Shown: one piece after another, positions 36,322 through 46,549 of the stretch
Layout: every line of letters begins with the position of its first letter
Position numbering within the stretch: the stretch's first letter is position 1
Assembly (NCBI RefSeq): GCF_023100805.1
Contig: NZ_CP095855.1
Location: forward strand, 3,699,001-3,763,000
Reading direction: 5' to 3'
From: Chitinophaga filiformis
Lineage (GTDB): Bacteria > Bacteroidota > Bacteroidia > Chitinophagales > Chitinophagaceae
DNA: 64,000 nt
The notes under the pieces: model-generated
Databases searched by the model: none
What the model saw: only the letters and a program-made list of their open reading frames with translations
What the model was told of the DNA's origin: nothing
Position numbers and translations under genes: made by a program

Positions 36322-38727
36322 TCATTTAACAATCCATTCGTGAATGCCTGATGCATTTTCTGCAGGTAGCTGTACTTCCAGCTTCAAAGCGGTGGTTTTC
36401 ACCGGCTCGAACCTTACGCTGTCGTATTTATCTTTTGTAACCGTATAGGGACTGACGTTCTTCACCGGTAGCCATTGGTCGCCCTGTTTGTACAGGATAC
36501 GCCAGGAGGAGGGTATACGGCAATCGCCGAAGGGACTGTCATCGTACCAGTATACCTGCGATTCCGATACGGTATATTCCTGGTCAAAATCGTACTGCAC
36601 CCATTCCAGCGTATTGTGTTTAGGCCACCAGTGGAGGTACATGGAATTATTGTCGTGCGAGTCTTTAGGTTCATACTGATCGTTCAGGGCCATGTACATC
36701 CTTTTATTTGCCACAGAAGCACTCACTTTGGCTTTTGACGCAATGGTCGGCGCCGGTTTCGGCCGTGCAGCGGAAGCTTCGTAAGGTATCCAGACGGTCA
36801 TTTCCGAAGGACCACGGTTAGCCCAGGAATAATAAGGGATGGCGGTCACTGTTTGTGTTGAACTGATCAACTGGTCGGAGTTCAGCTGTCTGCTGGTGGA
36901 GGTACCCTGCATTTCAAGGACGGTCACACCATTGAGCAGGTCCGGTTTATATACCGCGTTGACTACGGCATTTTTATCTACAACGATATTTTGTACGGTA
37001 GCATCTTTATTGTCGGGACCTTCGAGGCAGTACATCAGCGGGCCGCGTTCCAGGGCAAAGCGGCTGGTATCGCTCTTCACAGCGCTGTTCGCCAGGACTT
37101 TCTGCACCTGCATCGGGAATTCCAGGCTGATATTATCGCCCGCCTTCCAGGTACGTTGTATCACGGCATAACCTTTCACCATCTCATATTTCACTGGTTT
37201 GCCATTCAGGAAGATATGGATCGGCTTTCCGGCGGCGCTGTCTGCGTCAAAATAAAGGTCGCCCGGTACCGGTTTTCCCTTTGCCCATTCCGGGATCCGG
37301 ACGTGCAGGGCAAAAGCGGTGGTATGGGCTGGTTTAATGGTGATGTTTAATTTTCCGTCCCAGGGATAGTTTGTCTGCTGGGTAAGCGTTACTTTCCCGG
37401 CGGGCAGTTGAATATCGGCGGTGTTGCCGGCAAAAAGGTTTACGTATAGATTATTCTTATCCTGTGCGTACATGTAACCGGGCATAGAGGGCAGAAAGCG
37501 GGTCATATTGGAAATACAGCAGGCGCATCCGAACCAGGCGCTGCGCTGGTGTTGTCCCATGGAGGCGAGAGGGTTCGGATAAAAGAAACGGTCGCCGCTC
37601 AGGGATACGCCGGACAGTAGTCCGTTGTAAAGGGTACGCTCGAGGATGTCTATATATTTTGCATCGCCATGGAGCAGGAACATCCTGCTGTTCCAGTATA
37701 CATTGGCGATGGCGGCACAGGTTTCGGCATAGGCCGACATGTTCGGCAGTTCATATGGTTTGCCAAAAGCTTCACCATTGCCGGTAGCGCCAATACCGCC
37801 GGTGATGTATAGTTTCTTTTCCACCACATCATGCCAGATATCATCTATGGCGTGCAGGTATTGTTCATCGCCTGTGAGGGCGGCCACATCTGCCATGCCG
37901 GTGTACATGTAGGTGGCCCTTACAGCGTGGCCCACAGCTTCGTGCTGGTCAACCACCTTTTTGTAAGACTGGTTATATTCTCCGCTGTATTTTTTGCCGG
38001 GGCCGCGTACGTCCAGGAAAAACTTTGCCAGGTCCAGGTAAGATTTGTTGCCGGTTACCCGGTACATCTTTGTCAGCCCTGTTTCCACGATCTGGTGACC
38101 GGGGAAGCGTTCCTCTTTTCCGAAGCCGAAGGTCTTCACCAGCAGGTCTGCATTTTTGATGGCAATATCCAGCAGGTTCCTTTTGCCTGTAGCCTGGTAA
38201 TGGGCTACCGCCGCTTCAAACAGGTGGCCTGAGTTATATAGTTCATGGCTGAGGTCTTCCTCTTCCTCCCATCTTTTCGTGCCTATCCAGGGGTGAGGTT
38301 TAGGCGCGTTCATTGTACGGAAGGTGTACAGGTAGCCGTCCTTTTCCTGTGCTGCACCGATAACGGCGATCAGGGTATCCAGGTAGCGTTCCAGTTCCGG
38401 GTTTTTCTTCATCTGGAGGCCGTAGGAAGCACCTTCTATTACTTTGTAGAGGTCAGTATCGTCGAATGTATATTCTGTCATTGTATCGGCCGGCAATACG
38501 TGTGCCGCCCGCTTGAAATTATCGATCCTGCCGGTACGCCTGCATTGTTCCAACGTATAGGGGATTGTGACATCGGCATTAACCCTTATTTTTGGCGCCC
38601 AGAAGTTATCGGTCACATGCACCTGGGTAAAAGCAACAGGCTGTATGGGATAGTCTTTCTTTAACTGAGCCTGCGCCAACATGCTGAAACCGGCAAGTGG
38701 TGCGAAAACGAAAGCGAATAATTTCAT
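36322..38727 (-). CDS. GH127 family beta-L-arabinofuranosidase-like glycoside hydrolase
   Basis: An 801-residue exported enzyme with a signal peptide (about residues 1–20). The Zn site of HypBA1-type GH127 is present: Glu335, Cys337, Cys403 and Cys404 (HypBA1: Glu338, Cys340, Cys417 and Cys418), with the acid/base Glu319 in 'GEAFG' at the same 16-residue distance as Glu322. The catalytic (alpha/alpha)6 domain is at about residues 30–440, followed by beta-sandwich domains ending in a discoidin-like tail. It would cleave beta-L-arabinofuranosyl or related residues from plant glycans. No SusC/D pair accompanies it. Confidence 0.88.
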   Translation of the reverse strand: MKLFAFVFAPLAGFSMLAQAQLKKDYPIQPVAFTQVHVTDNFWAPKIRVNADVTIPYTLEQCRRTGRIDNFKRAAHVLPADTMTEYTFDDTDLYKVIEGASYGLQMKKNPELERYLDTLIAVIGAAQEKDGYLYTFRTMNAPKPHPWIGTKRWEEEEDLSHELYNSGHLFEAAVAHYQATGKRNLLDIAIKNADLLVKTFGFGKEERFPGHQIVETGLTKMYRVTGNKSYLDLAKFFLDVRGPGKKYSGEYNQSYKKVVDQHEAVGHAVRATYMYTGMADVAALTGDEQYLHAIDDIWHDVVEKKLYITGGIGATGNGEAFGKPYELPNMSAYAETCAAIANVYWNSRMFLLHGDAKYIDILERTLYNGLLSGVSLSGDRFFYPNPLASMGQHQRSAWFGCACCISNMTRFLPSMPGYMYAQDKNNLYVNLFAGNTADIQLPAGKVTLTQQTNYPWDGKLNITIKPAHTTAFALHVRIPEWAKGKPVPGDLYFDADSAAGKPIHIFLNGKPVKYEMVKGYAVIQRTWKAGDNISLEFPMQVQKVLANSAVKSDTSRFALERGPLMYCLEGPDNKDATVQNIVVDKNAVVNAVYKPDLLNGVTVLEMQGTSTSRQLNSDQLISSTQTVTAIPYYSWANRGPSEMTVWIPYEASAARPKPAPTIASKAKVSASVANKRMYMALNDQYEPKDSHDNNSMYLHWWPKHNTLEWVQYDFDQEYTVSESQVYWYDDSPFGDCRIPSSWRILYKQGDQWLPVKNVSPYTVTKDKYDSVRFEPVKTTALKLEVQLPAENASGIHEWIVK

Positions 38728-38834
38728 ACAATGAAGATAATTTTGGCAATGGCTAAAATTATAGATACTTATGTCAGTCTGATGGAAATATATTAATCAG
38801 AATTGGTCAGATTTTATCTGAAATAAATTAAACA

Positions 38835-39470
38835 ATGAGCAACAGCGGTCACCGTTACTTTATCATCAATAAACCATACAACATGGTCTCCCAGTTTATC
38901 AGCCCCGACAAGGTCAGGTTGCTGGGGGATCTTGATTTTGACTTTCCCGAAGGTACGCATGCCATTGGAAGACTGGACAATCATTCCGAAGGATTGCTCA
39001 TACTCACTACCAACAAAAAAGTAACCCGCCTGTTATTTGAAAGTGAGCAGCCGCATAAAAGAACTTACCTGGTCATGGTAAAGAATATTGTGAGCCAGGA
39101 AACAGTGGAACAATTGCAAAAGGGGGTGACCATCCGCATCAAGGGAGGTGTAGACTGGGTGACCACACCCTGCCAGGCGGAGATCGTGGAAAAGCCGGCT
39201 TATATCAAACCGAGGGAGCAGTATCCGCTAAAGGAGTTCCTGCCACATTCCTGGTTGCTGATCACACTCACCGAAGGCAAATATCACCAGGTGCGCAAAA
39301 TGATGTCAGCTATCAGGCACCATTGCGATCGACTGATACGTGTATCTATCGAGGACCTGGAGCTGGGCGACCTGCCACCAGGGGGCGTAAGGGAAATAGA
39401 GGAAACGGAATTTTTCCGCCTGCTGAAGATCGAAAACTGGCAGCCCGAGGCGTCAATATTGCCGCAGTAA
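38835..39470 (+). CDS. RsuA/RluE-family pseudouridine synthase
   Basis: A 211-residue rRNA-modifying enzyme. The catalytic Asp is in GRLDNHSEGLLILTT and the following stretch, 'KVTRLLFESEQPHKRTYLV', is typical of RluE/RsuA; 'EGKYHQVRKMM' is the second motif. The N-terminal S4 domain of RsuA is absent, as in RluE. It is divergent from the GH127 gene. It modifies a uridine of 23S (RluE type) or 16S rRNA; which one cannot be told. Confidence 0.85.
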   Translation: MSNSGHRYFIINKPYNMVSQFISPDKVRLLGDLDFDFPEGTHAIGRLDNHSEGLLILTTNKKVTRLLFESEQPHKRTYLVMVKNIVSQETVEQLQKGVTIRIKGGVDWVTTPCQAEIVEKPAYIKPREQYPLKEFLPHSWLLITLTEGKYHQVRKMMSAIRHHCDRLIRVSIEDLELGDLPPGGVREIEETEFFRLLKIENWQPEASILPQ

Positions 39471-39548
39471 TGAGCAATATGGCATCAGTTTGCTGTTGAG
39501 ATTCTTGTTATTTTGCCTGCTTCCTTTATCATGCTTAAAGAATCTATT

Positions 39549-41867
39549 ATGTTCAAATCATTCAGGCTTACAGGCGTCATGGCACTCAGCGCACTATTGG
39601 GCGTATCTGTTGCCCGGGCGCAGGAGGCAGACCCTGCACGTTATGCTTTAGTGCCCTATCCACAGGAACTGACGCCCAGGCAGGGAGAATTTGTGATCAC
39701 CGCCAGTACCAAACTGGTATTGCCCGCCAACAAGACATTTTTCAGTAATGAAGCCGCACAATTACAGGCACTGGTAAAACAGGGACTGGGAAAGGCTTTA
39801 CCTGTTGCTGCCAAAGCGGGTACAGGGGCCATTGTACTGAAGCAAAATGATCAGCTGACAGGGGAAGAGGATTATACGCTGGATGTAACGCCACAACAAT
39901 TGGTGATCTCTGCAAAGACGCCTACCGGTATGTTCCGTGCCATACAGACCGTCCGGCAGCTGATGCCGGCTGTTATTGAAGGTGTGAAAGCCGGAAAGCT
40001 GGCGAAGATCACTGTGCCGGCTGTACAGATCACGGATCATCCTTCTTATGCCTGGCGTGGTATGCACCTGGATGTGTCCAGGCACTTCTTCTCTGTTGAC
40101 TACCTGAAGAAGTTCATCGACCTGCTGGCATTGTACAAAATGAACAAGTTTCACCTGCACCTGACAGACGATCAGGGCTGGCGCATCGAGATCAAAAAAT
40201 ATCCGCTGCTGACAGCACAGGGCGCCTGGCGTGAATTCAATAACCAGGATTCCGTATGTATGCAGAAGGCGAAGACCAATCCGGATATGGAGATCGACAA
40301 ATCCCATATCATACAAAAGAATGGCAAAACCCTCTATGGCGGTTTCTATACACAGGCACAGATGAAAGATGTGATTGCCTATGCGGCAGCCCGTCATATC
40401 GACATCATCCCTGAAATTGATATGCCGGGCCATATGATGGCGGCTATCAAGTCTTATCCTTACCTGAGCTGTGTAGGTGGCTCTACCTGGGGCCCGCTGT
40501 TTACCACGCCTATCTGCCCATGTAATGAATCGACCTTTGAGTTTGCAGAGAATGTATACTCAGAGATATTCGCGCTCTTCCCTTCAGAATACGTTCACCT
40601 TGGAGCTGATGAAGTGGAAAAGAGCACCTGGGCAAAATCGCCCGCCTGCGAAGCGGTGATGAAGGCCAATAACCTGTCTTCCGTAGAAGAGCTGCAGAGC
40701 TATTTCGTGAAGAGGATGGAAAAGTTTTTCAATTCCAGGGGGAAGAAGCTGATCGGCTGGGATGAGATCCTGGAAGGCGGTATCAGTCCTACTGCGATCC
40801 TCATGTACTGGCGTAGCTGGGTACCTGATGCACCTGTGAAAGCGGCAAAAAATGGCAATACCGTGATCATGACACCGGGTAATCCGTTGTACTTCGACGG
40901 TATTCCTGACCGCAACTCCGTTTCCAACGTTTATCATTTCGATCCGGTCCCTAAAGGTCTGACACCGGAGGAAGGAAAAGCTATCATTGGTGCACAGGCA
41001 AACATCTGGACGGAATGGATCCCTTCCGAGAAACGTGCCGACTTCATGTTCATGCCGCGTATGACAGCGCTGGCGGAAGTGCTGTGGACACATAAGCAGG
41101 ATTATGATAATTACCTGAAAAGACTGAACGGTCAATACAAAAGGCTGGACAAACTGAAAGTGCATTACCGTATGCCTGACCTGGATGGTTTCACTGACGA
41201 CAATGTGCTGGTAGGCAAGACCGTGCTGAAACTGGAAAAACCGGCGCCGGGTATCACTATCCGTTATACTACCGATGGTACAGCGCCTTCCGTTAAATCG
41301 CCCGAACTACCGGAAGCGTTCATCGTACCTGGTCCGGGTACTATCAAACTGGCTTCTTTCAGCCAGGGCGGCAGTATAAGCGATATTTACACGCTGAACT
41401 ACCGTCAGCAGTCTTTCTTCCCGCCGGTGACCGTAAGTGGCTTACAGAGCGGCCTGCAGCTGCAATATTTCAACGGCTCCTACAAGAGCGCGGGTAAACT
41501 GCCGGCAACAGCAGATAGCCTGGTCAACGTCAATAACGCGATCATTCCTGAAGGTATGGGCAAAGGCGGTAAAGCCTTCGGCGCCAGGCTGACCGGTTAT
41601 ATCGAGGTGCCGGAAACGGCTATATACAGCTTCTTCCTGACGGCAGACGATGGCGCGAACCTCTACATAGCCGGTGATAAGGTCGTAGACAATGACGGCT
41701 GGCATGCACCGGTACAGAAGAGCGGACAGGTGGCCCTGCAGAAAGGGCTACACCCGTTTGAACTGCAGTTCGTTGAAGGCGGGGGCGGTTATACATTGAA
41801 ACTGGAATACAGGGTGAATGGGGGGAAGATCCAGCAGGTGCCTGATGCCTGGTTCCAACGGAAGTAA
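39549..41867 (+). CDS. GH20 beta-N-acetylhexosaminidase with PA14-like domain
   Basis: A 772-residue exported enzyme. Signal peptide at residues 1–24 (MFKSFRLTGVMALSALLGV). Domains: GH20b at about 35–155, GH20 TIM barrel at about 160–500 with the catalytic pair Asp354–Glu355 in HLGADEVEKSTW, a chitobiase C-terminal-like segment (about 530–620) and a PA14-like module (about 640–760, 'YSFFLTADDGANLYI'). It would release N-acetylglucosamine from chitin oligomers or glycans. The ATG at 39549 gives the best signal peptide; 39531 and a TTG at 39513 are alternatives. A strong terminator follows. Confidence 0.88.
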   Translation: MFKSFRLTGVMALSALLGVSVARAQEADPARYALVPYPQELTPRQGEFVITASTKLVLPANKTFFSNEAAQLQALVKQGLGKALPVAAKAGTGAIVLKQNDQLTGEEDYTLDVTPQQLVISAKTPTGMFRAIQTVRQLMPAVIEGVKAGKLAKITVPAVQITDHPSYAWRGMHLDVSRHFFSVDYLKKFIDLLALYKMNKFHLHLTDDQGWRIEIKKYPLLTAQGAWREFNNQDSVCMQKAKTNPDMEIDKSHIIQKNGKTLYGGFYTQAQMKDVIAYAAARHIDIIPEIDMPGHMMAAIKSYPYLSCVGGSTWGPLFTTPICPCNESTFEFAENVYSEIFALFPSEYVHLGADEVEKSTWAKSPACEAVMKANNLSSVEELQSYFVKRMEKFFNSRGKKLIGWDEILEGGISPTAILMYWRSWVPDAPVKAAKNGNTVIMTPGNPLYFDGIPDRNSVSNVYHFDPVPKGLTPEEGKAIIGAQANIWTEWIPSEKRADFMFMPRMTALAEVLWTHKQDYDNYLKRLNGQYKRLDKLKVHYRMPDLDGFTDDNVLVGKTVLKLEKPAPGITIRYTTDGTAPSVKSPELPEAFIVPGPGTIKLASFSQGGSISDIYTLNYRQQSFFPPVTVSGLQSGLQLQYFNGSYKSAGKLPATADSLVNVNNAIIPEGMGKGGKAFGARLTGYIEVPETAIYSFFLTADDGANLYIAGDKVVDNDGWHAPVQKSGQVALQKGLHPFELQFVEGGGGYTLKLEYRVNGGKIQQVPDAWFQRK

Positions 41868-41892
41868 GTGCATGAAAATGTAAAAAGAATGG

Positions 41893-41924
41893 ACCGTCTC
41901 ATTGAAAAATGAGGCGGTTTTTTT
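41893..41924 (+). terminator. terminator of the GH20 gene
   Basis: ACCGTCTCATT (41893–41903) pairs with AATGAGGCGGT (41908–41918, one G-U) around a GAAA loop, and is followed by a T-run. Confidence 0.75.
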
Positions 41925-42498
41925 ATGGTTTGTAAGATTTCATATGTCAAAGAGCATGTTCCTGAAATGCCTTGACTGCTTTATATTTCAGCAGTTGTAC
42001 GCTTTCATGATGCAATGTTAGGAAAGATTGAAAAGTGGTTTTGAAGGATGTACCTGAACTGCAAAATCATGTATACAAGCCGCAGAAACGGGAGGACGAA
42101 ATGCAAAAACAAGGGTTCCCGGATGGCGGAAATGTGCAGTTATGCTTTGCGAAATTCAGATGTGTTTTCGCTTCGGGTGTACCTGAGGGATAGCAGAGGT
42201 TCGGTGTTTTTCTGTGCAATATTTACTATTAGCGCTAAGTAGCCCGGTTTCAGTATGGGATCACTGGCTGTAGTTCTTCGAAGCTGTGTGCTATCAGGCT
42301 TTAGGAATCGTGTGGGCTGTTGAATATGGATGAAACCCCTGTCAATCGTATGAACATGCTTTAAACAACTAAGGCCAGCGATTCCCATCTGAAACCGTTG
42401 CTACCTATGCGCGGCCTCAGGAGATATTGCTTCGGCTGTGTAACAAAATAGTGTTTAGACAACTATGACAGCTGCCGAATTTTTTTGCCGCTTTTATG
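41925..42498. other. gene-free stretch
   Basis: About 570 nt without a supported gene. A 64-residue frame (42048–42242) has unusual composition and no recognisable signals, so I do not call it. No repeats were noticed apart from the palindrome at its end. Confidence 0.4.
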
Positions 42499-42600
42499 CC
42501 GTCCTGATACCGCTTTAATACCGCTAATGCTGCGTTAATCTTACGTTCGTGAACGTACCTTTAACGTAGGATTAGCGGTATTAAAGCGGTATAAAGACGG
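42499..42600. repeat. 102-nt near-perfect palindrome (cruciform-like element)
   Basis: The two halves pair symmetrically around the GT at 42549–42550. The perfect 22-nt arms are 42507–42528 and 42571–42592, each made of two near-copies of ATACCGCTTTA / ATACCGCTAAT. The outer pair is CCGTC/GACGG and the inner arms pair ACGTTC/GAACGT, with about 42 pairs and one G-U over 50 positions. It lies in a gene-free gap between convergent genes, upstream of a conventional terminator. It could be a large terminator-like structure, a REP-type element or a small mobile repeat. Nothing in the flanks shows target-site duplication. Confidence 0.75.
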
Positions 42601-42634
42601 GAAAAAGGCACGTTTTGTCTTCACACAGGAAACG

Positions 42635-42667
42635 AAAAAACGGCCTTGCATAAGCAGGCCTTTTTTT
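42635..42667. terminator. bidirectional terminator after the Oar-like receptor
   Basis: GGCCT (42642–42646) and AGGCC (42656–42660) form a hairpin, flanked by A6 on the left and T7 on the right, so it has a T-run on both strands. On the minus strand it ends the TonB-dependent receptor gene, 23 nt after its stop. Confidence 0.7.
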
Positions 42668-42689
42668 GTTTAGGAAATATCCTGTGAGA

Positions 42690-45600
42690 TCAGAATCCAT
42701 ATCTCAACCCGATCTGTACCTGGAAAGGATTACCACTTAGGCTGGAAACCCCTGCATTGGTATTTACGGCATAGTTGTAGGTATTGGTGTTCGGATCAAA
42801 GCTCTTGATGGTGTACAGGTTAGTAGTACCCACGTTATGGTTTACACCCCATGACTTATTCAATGAGTTGGCAACGTTGAACAGATCTCCTGATATTTCA
42901 ACGAACTGTTTCTTAAACGTCTTTATTTTCTTGCTCACCCGGATATCGAATACACCATAAAATGGGTTTTCACCGCCATTCCTTTCCGCGATTTTTCCAA
43001 AGTTGCTGGTGATATATTTTTTGGTGCTTTCTTCCACTTTAGGATTGTTCAACAAAGCGTTGATACCATCCTTGATGTATTGAGGAGTGCTGGCTGCTTT
43101 CGGATCGTAAACATATGCCAGGTCGTTGGTGGCAACGAAGTCGCCGTTCATGTTACCATTCACCGTCAGTGAATAACGGGTGCCTCCGATACCGGAGAAA
43201 CGAACGCCTACGCTGATGCCCCAGAAGGTAGGTGCGGTACCGTATACCACTACTTTATTTCTGAACTGGTTATCAGAGTAAGACATCTTGCTCAGGTCAC
43301 GCGGATCGTCTTTAACGTATTGTACCAGTGTTGCTGTATTGGCCACGTTACCATTGTAGGAGGTGTTGTCTTTGGTGCTGTTCCATGTGTAAGAAAAAGC
43401 GATCTCTCCATCTCTGAAGTAACGGTATGCACCATCAACCACGAAGGCCATCTGGTTTACTTTTCCGGTGCTCTGCAATTCCAGTACGCGTCCTACTTCT
43501 GTGGTCTTACGGCTCTTTGTCCAGTCGGCAGCGCCATTGGAGGCGTTGATAGTATTGGCTGGAACGTATACACCGCGATTGTCTTCCTGGGCAATGCGGA
43601 AGTAAGGCTGATCCACCATGTTACGGTCAATATAAGTATAGTTGTTCCGTCCCAGTGTCAGGTAGCCGTTGAGGCTCACCCTGAAGTTCTCGGTAAAGAA
43701 GTGAGAATAAGAGGCGTTGGCCTTGTAAACGGTAGGTACTTTTGCATTCTTTCCGTTCATGTTAATGGTGGCCAGTTTCGGAATATTCGGATCGTTTATC
43801 AGGTTCATACCGGGAGCAGTAGCGGGATTCTTCCTATAAGAGATGAAATCAGGCGTAGGTACCTGGCTTCCTGTCAGATCCACACCAACAATATGTGAAC
43901 CGTCGAACAGCATATTGTTGATCATAGAATAAGGGTTGAGTGCAGAGCCCAGGATACCGGCGCCTACACGGATGATATCGCGTTTGTTCTGTCCGACGTC
44001 CCAGGTTGCCTGGATACGTGGCTGTACCTGCAGTGTCCTCAGTTTATTAGAAGTGTTCAGTCCGAGGGTCCTGTCTACTGTTGCATTGTAGTTAGCCCTG
44101 TCCAGGTAGGCGGTGTAGTCTACACGGATACCCCCGGTGATGTCGAGGCCCGGTGCCACTGTTGTTTGTACCTGGGCATATACGTTCGGAACGAGGATAT
44201 TGAATTTGATGTTATGATCGTCCGTTAAATATACATCGCGTGCATAACGGTAAGGGGTCAGGTTGTCGAAGTTGGTAAGACCGGTGAAATAGAAACGTCC
44301 GTTGGTCTCACTGCCATAGATGGAGTTCTGGTTGGTGAATATAACGCCACCACCAAAGGTGAAGTGTGATTTGCCGACATTCCAGTAAACGTTATCGATC
44401 AGCTGTACCTGGTGATTGTTGAAGTAGTCGCCGCCATAACGCTGTCCTCCCAATTGGATGGCCGTTGTAAGTGTTGCACCTTCGGCATTGGAAGATTGCA
44501 CATTCTGTACGATAGCTCTTGGGATATTATCAGCCGGCAGCTGCGAGTTGGCGAACAGTTTATTATACTCCCAGTAGTGCTGCAGTTTTAATTCGTTCGT
44601 TACGCGGGAACTGATAGCAGTACGCAACGAGGCCATAAGGCTATTGTTGATACTTTTGCGGCTGCTGTATACTTCATAGATATTGATGGCAGTATTGTCT
44701 CCGTCGGATTGGTTATCCATATCATAGATAAAGTTATCCCTGATGGTGAGCAGGTTTTTTGCATTCAGCTGCCAGTCTATCCTTCCGAATACCGCATGTG
44801 TATTTTTCTTTTTGTCGAACTGTCCGACCTGGGGAGTGTTGGCTACTCCGTATTTGCTTCTGGCAATAGCCAGGAACTGATCCAGTCCGGTCTGTGTGAT
44901 ATTGTATCTCTTTTCATCGTCGGGCGACTGAATATAGGCAATGCTCAATGGACGAGAGTCTTCCTGGTGATCCCATGCAAGGAAGAAATGCGCTTTGTCT
45001 TTGATGATTGGTCCGCCGATAGAGAAACCATATTGATAAGTAGAGAAGGGCTGGTTACGTTTTTGTCCGTTAAGCCCATACTTACTGGACAGCCAGTCGG
45101 TTCTGAGGAAGGTAAAGGCGCTACCTGTCAGGGTATTGGTACCTGATTTGGTCACAGTACTAACGGTACCACCGCCGGCATTACCATAGGTAACATCATA
45201 TTGGTTGGTCACCACCTGGAATTCCCTTACTGCTTCCATAGAGATGGAATAAGCGCCGGTTGGTTGTCCGCCGGAAATAGTACCTCTTGCCGCCATACCA
45301 TCAATGGTAAAGTTGGTAGCAGAAGCGAGTTGTCCGGAGAGGTTCGTGCCACTGCTCAAAGGGGAGAGGTCCATCAGTGAGGTGAAGTTACGTCCGTTCA
45401 CCGGCAGTTTGGCAATATCCTTGGCTGTTACAGCAGTTGCCGCACCGATATTTTCCACCTTATTTTTGTTGGAGCCGGCAGTAACAACAACGGCCTGCAG
45501 TTCTGTTGTTTTCTCCTCCATTTTAAAAGATACCGCCAGCAGGTCGCCCTGGTTCAGGGAGTATCCTGTTTGTTTTTGCGACACCATTCCCATGGCTTCA

Positions 45601-45848
45601 ACGGTAACGGAATAGGGAGTACCTAAGGGCAGCTCTTTCAATAAGAATTCTCCCTTGTCGTTTGAAACAGCCCTGGTCTGAAACCCGGTAGATTCATTCT
45701 TTACCAGGATCATAGCACCTGGTAAAGGTGCGCCATCTGCTCCGCGCACCTTACCGGAAATGCCGGCCAGGTTGGCTTGTGCGAAAGAGCAAACAGACGC
45801 TAAGCACAGAAAAAAGGTAAAGAACATCCGTCTTTGACAATTCGTCAT
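42690..45848 (-). CDS. Oar-like TonB-dependent receptor
   Basis: A 1052-residue outer-membrane protein. Signal peptide (about residues 1–25, ending SVCSFAQA), a CarboxypepD-reg-like domain (about 28–115, GISGKVRGADGAPLPGAM), a TonB plug domain (about 130–240, 'LPVNGRNFTSLMDLSPL' start) and a C-terminal beta-barrel ending in 'QIGLRYGF', the usual terminal Phe. No SusD-like partner is next to it, so it belongs to the Oar/adhesin-like receptors of unknown substrate rather than a glycan-utilisation pair. Confidence 0.85.
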   Translation of the reverse strand: MTNCQRRMFFTFFLCLASVCSFAQANLAGISGKVRGADGAPLPGAMILVKNESTGFQTRAVSNDKGEFLLKELPLGTPYSVTVEAMGMVSQKQTGYSLNQGDLLAVSFKMEEKTTELQAVVVTAGSNKNKVENIGAATAVTAKDIAKLPVNGRNFTSLMDLSPLSSGTNLSGQLASATNFTIDGMAARGTISGGQPTGAYSISMEAVREFQVVTNQYDVTYGNAGGGTVSTVTKSGTNTLTGSAFTFLRTDWLSSKYGLNGQKRNQPFSTYQYGFSIGGPIIKDKAHFFLAWDHQEDSRPLSIAYIQSPDDEKRYNITQTGLDQFLAIARSKYGVANTPQVGQFDKKKNTHAVFGRIDWQLNAKNLLTIRDNFIYDMDNQSDGDNTAINIYEVYSSRKSINNSLMASLRTAISSRVTNELKLQHYWEYNKLFANSQLPADNIPRAIVQNVQSSNAEGATLTTAIQLGGQRYGGDYFNNHQVQLIDNVYWNVGKSHFTFGGGVIFTNQNSIYGSETNGRFYFTGLTNFDNLTPYRYARDVYLTDDHNIKFNILVPNVYAQVQTTVAPGLDITGGIRVDYTAYLDRANYNATVDRTLGLNTSNKLRTLQVQPRIQATWDVGQNKRDIIRVGAGILGSALNPYSMINNMLFDGSHIVGVDLTGSQVPTPDFISYRKNPATAPGMNLINDPNIPKLATINMNGKNAKVPTVYKANASYSHFFTENFRVSLNGYLTLGRNNYTYIDRNMVDQPYFRIAQEDNRGVYVPANTINASNGAADWTKSRKTTEVGRVLELQSTGKVNQMAFVVDGAYRYFRDGEIAFSYTWNSTKDNTSYNGNVANTATLVQYVKDDPRDLSKMSYSDNQFRNKVVVYGTAPTFWGISVGVRFSGIGGTRYSLTVNGNMNGDFVATNDLAYVYDPKAASTPQYIKDGINALLNNPKVEESTKKYITSNFGKIAERNGGENPFYGVFDIRVSKKIKTFKKQFVEISGDLFNVANSLNKSWGVNHNVGTTNLYTIKSFDPNTNTYNYAVNTNAGVSSLSGNPFQVQIGLRYGF

Positions 45849-46549
45849 CGTAATGGATTTTGGTGAGTAATGTGAAGGTGCAAAGGTGGTGAGCGAATAT
45901 TACGGGAGTTTTAGCGGAGTGTTAAGTTTGAGTAAAGGAATTATTGTTTAAATGAGTAAAAAAGCTGGCGTAGCGCTATATACGTCCGGGTGGGGAAAAA
46001 GGAGTTACAATATTTTTAAAACGTTACGCATGTAGACTGCGTGCCGGCGGTCGATCTTTAACTCATTAATTCATTGGTATGAAAATCAGATCGCCGCAAA
46101 AAAATATCTCGATAAATTTGCTGACAAATTTTCTAATATTAGGAATATTATTTTTCTTTGCACTTAAGTTAGTCAGTGTATACCTATGGTTAAGTCATAA
46201 TGTTCGTATCTGTCAAGCGTTGTTAACTGCCCAGCATCTGTAATGAGTGTGTGTGCTTGTGGATTTTCGGTACTTCGAATGCTACAGGATTAAAGGTCCT
46301 GGTAAATAACCTTAAGCTGATTTTCAATACTTTGTTCAGGGAAATCTATATCTATTTGCGAAGAATAGCTCTCGTATACCTATGAGCGTTTCCCGGGCTT
46401 TTTACTTTGTCAATCTGATGCGCATTACGCAAAGGGCATAGCCTGCCTTGGTGTGTCCGGGGCGTAATAATGCCTGCATTTAAAATGAGAATGAAAACAA
46501 TTGGGACAATATATTTTAAGGTGCTAACTATTTGATTTTATAACTAGTG
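45849..46549. other. 700-nt AT-rich intergenic region
   Basis: No gene seen. It is AT-rich with short palindromes such as CTAATATTAG (near 46133) and AAATTT/AAATTT (46114–46119 and 46126–46131). It separates the divergent Oar-like receptor from the fibre-like genes and probably holds both promoters, but no clear -33/-7 pair was found. Base composition looks lower in G+C than the flanking genes. Confidence 0.35.

Noticed and set aside
42048..42242. 64-codon frame in the gene-free gap
   Set aside because: No known family, unusual composition and no start signal; more likely chance.
36322..45848. A polysaccharide utilisation locus around GH127, GH20 and the TonB receptor
   Set aside because: No SusD-like gene or hybrid regulator is present, a pseudouridine synthase separates the two hydrolases, and the receptor is Oar-like with its own terminator.
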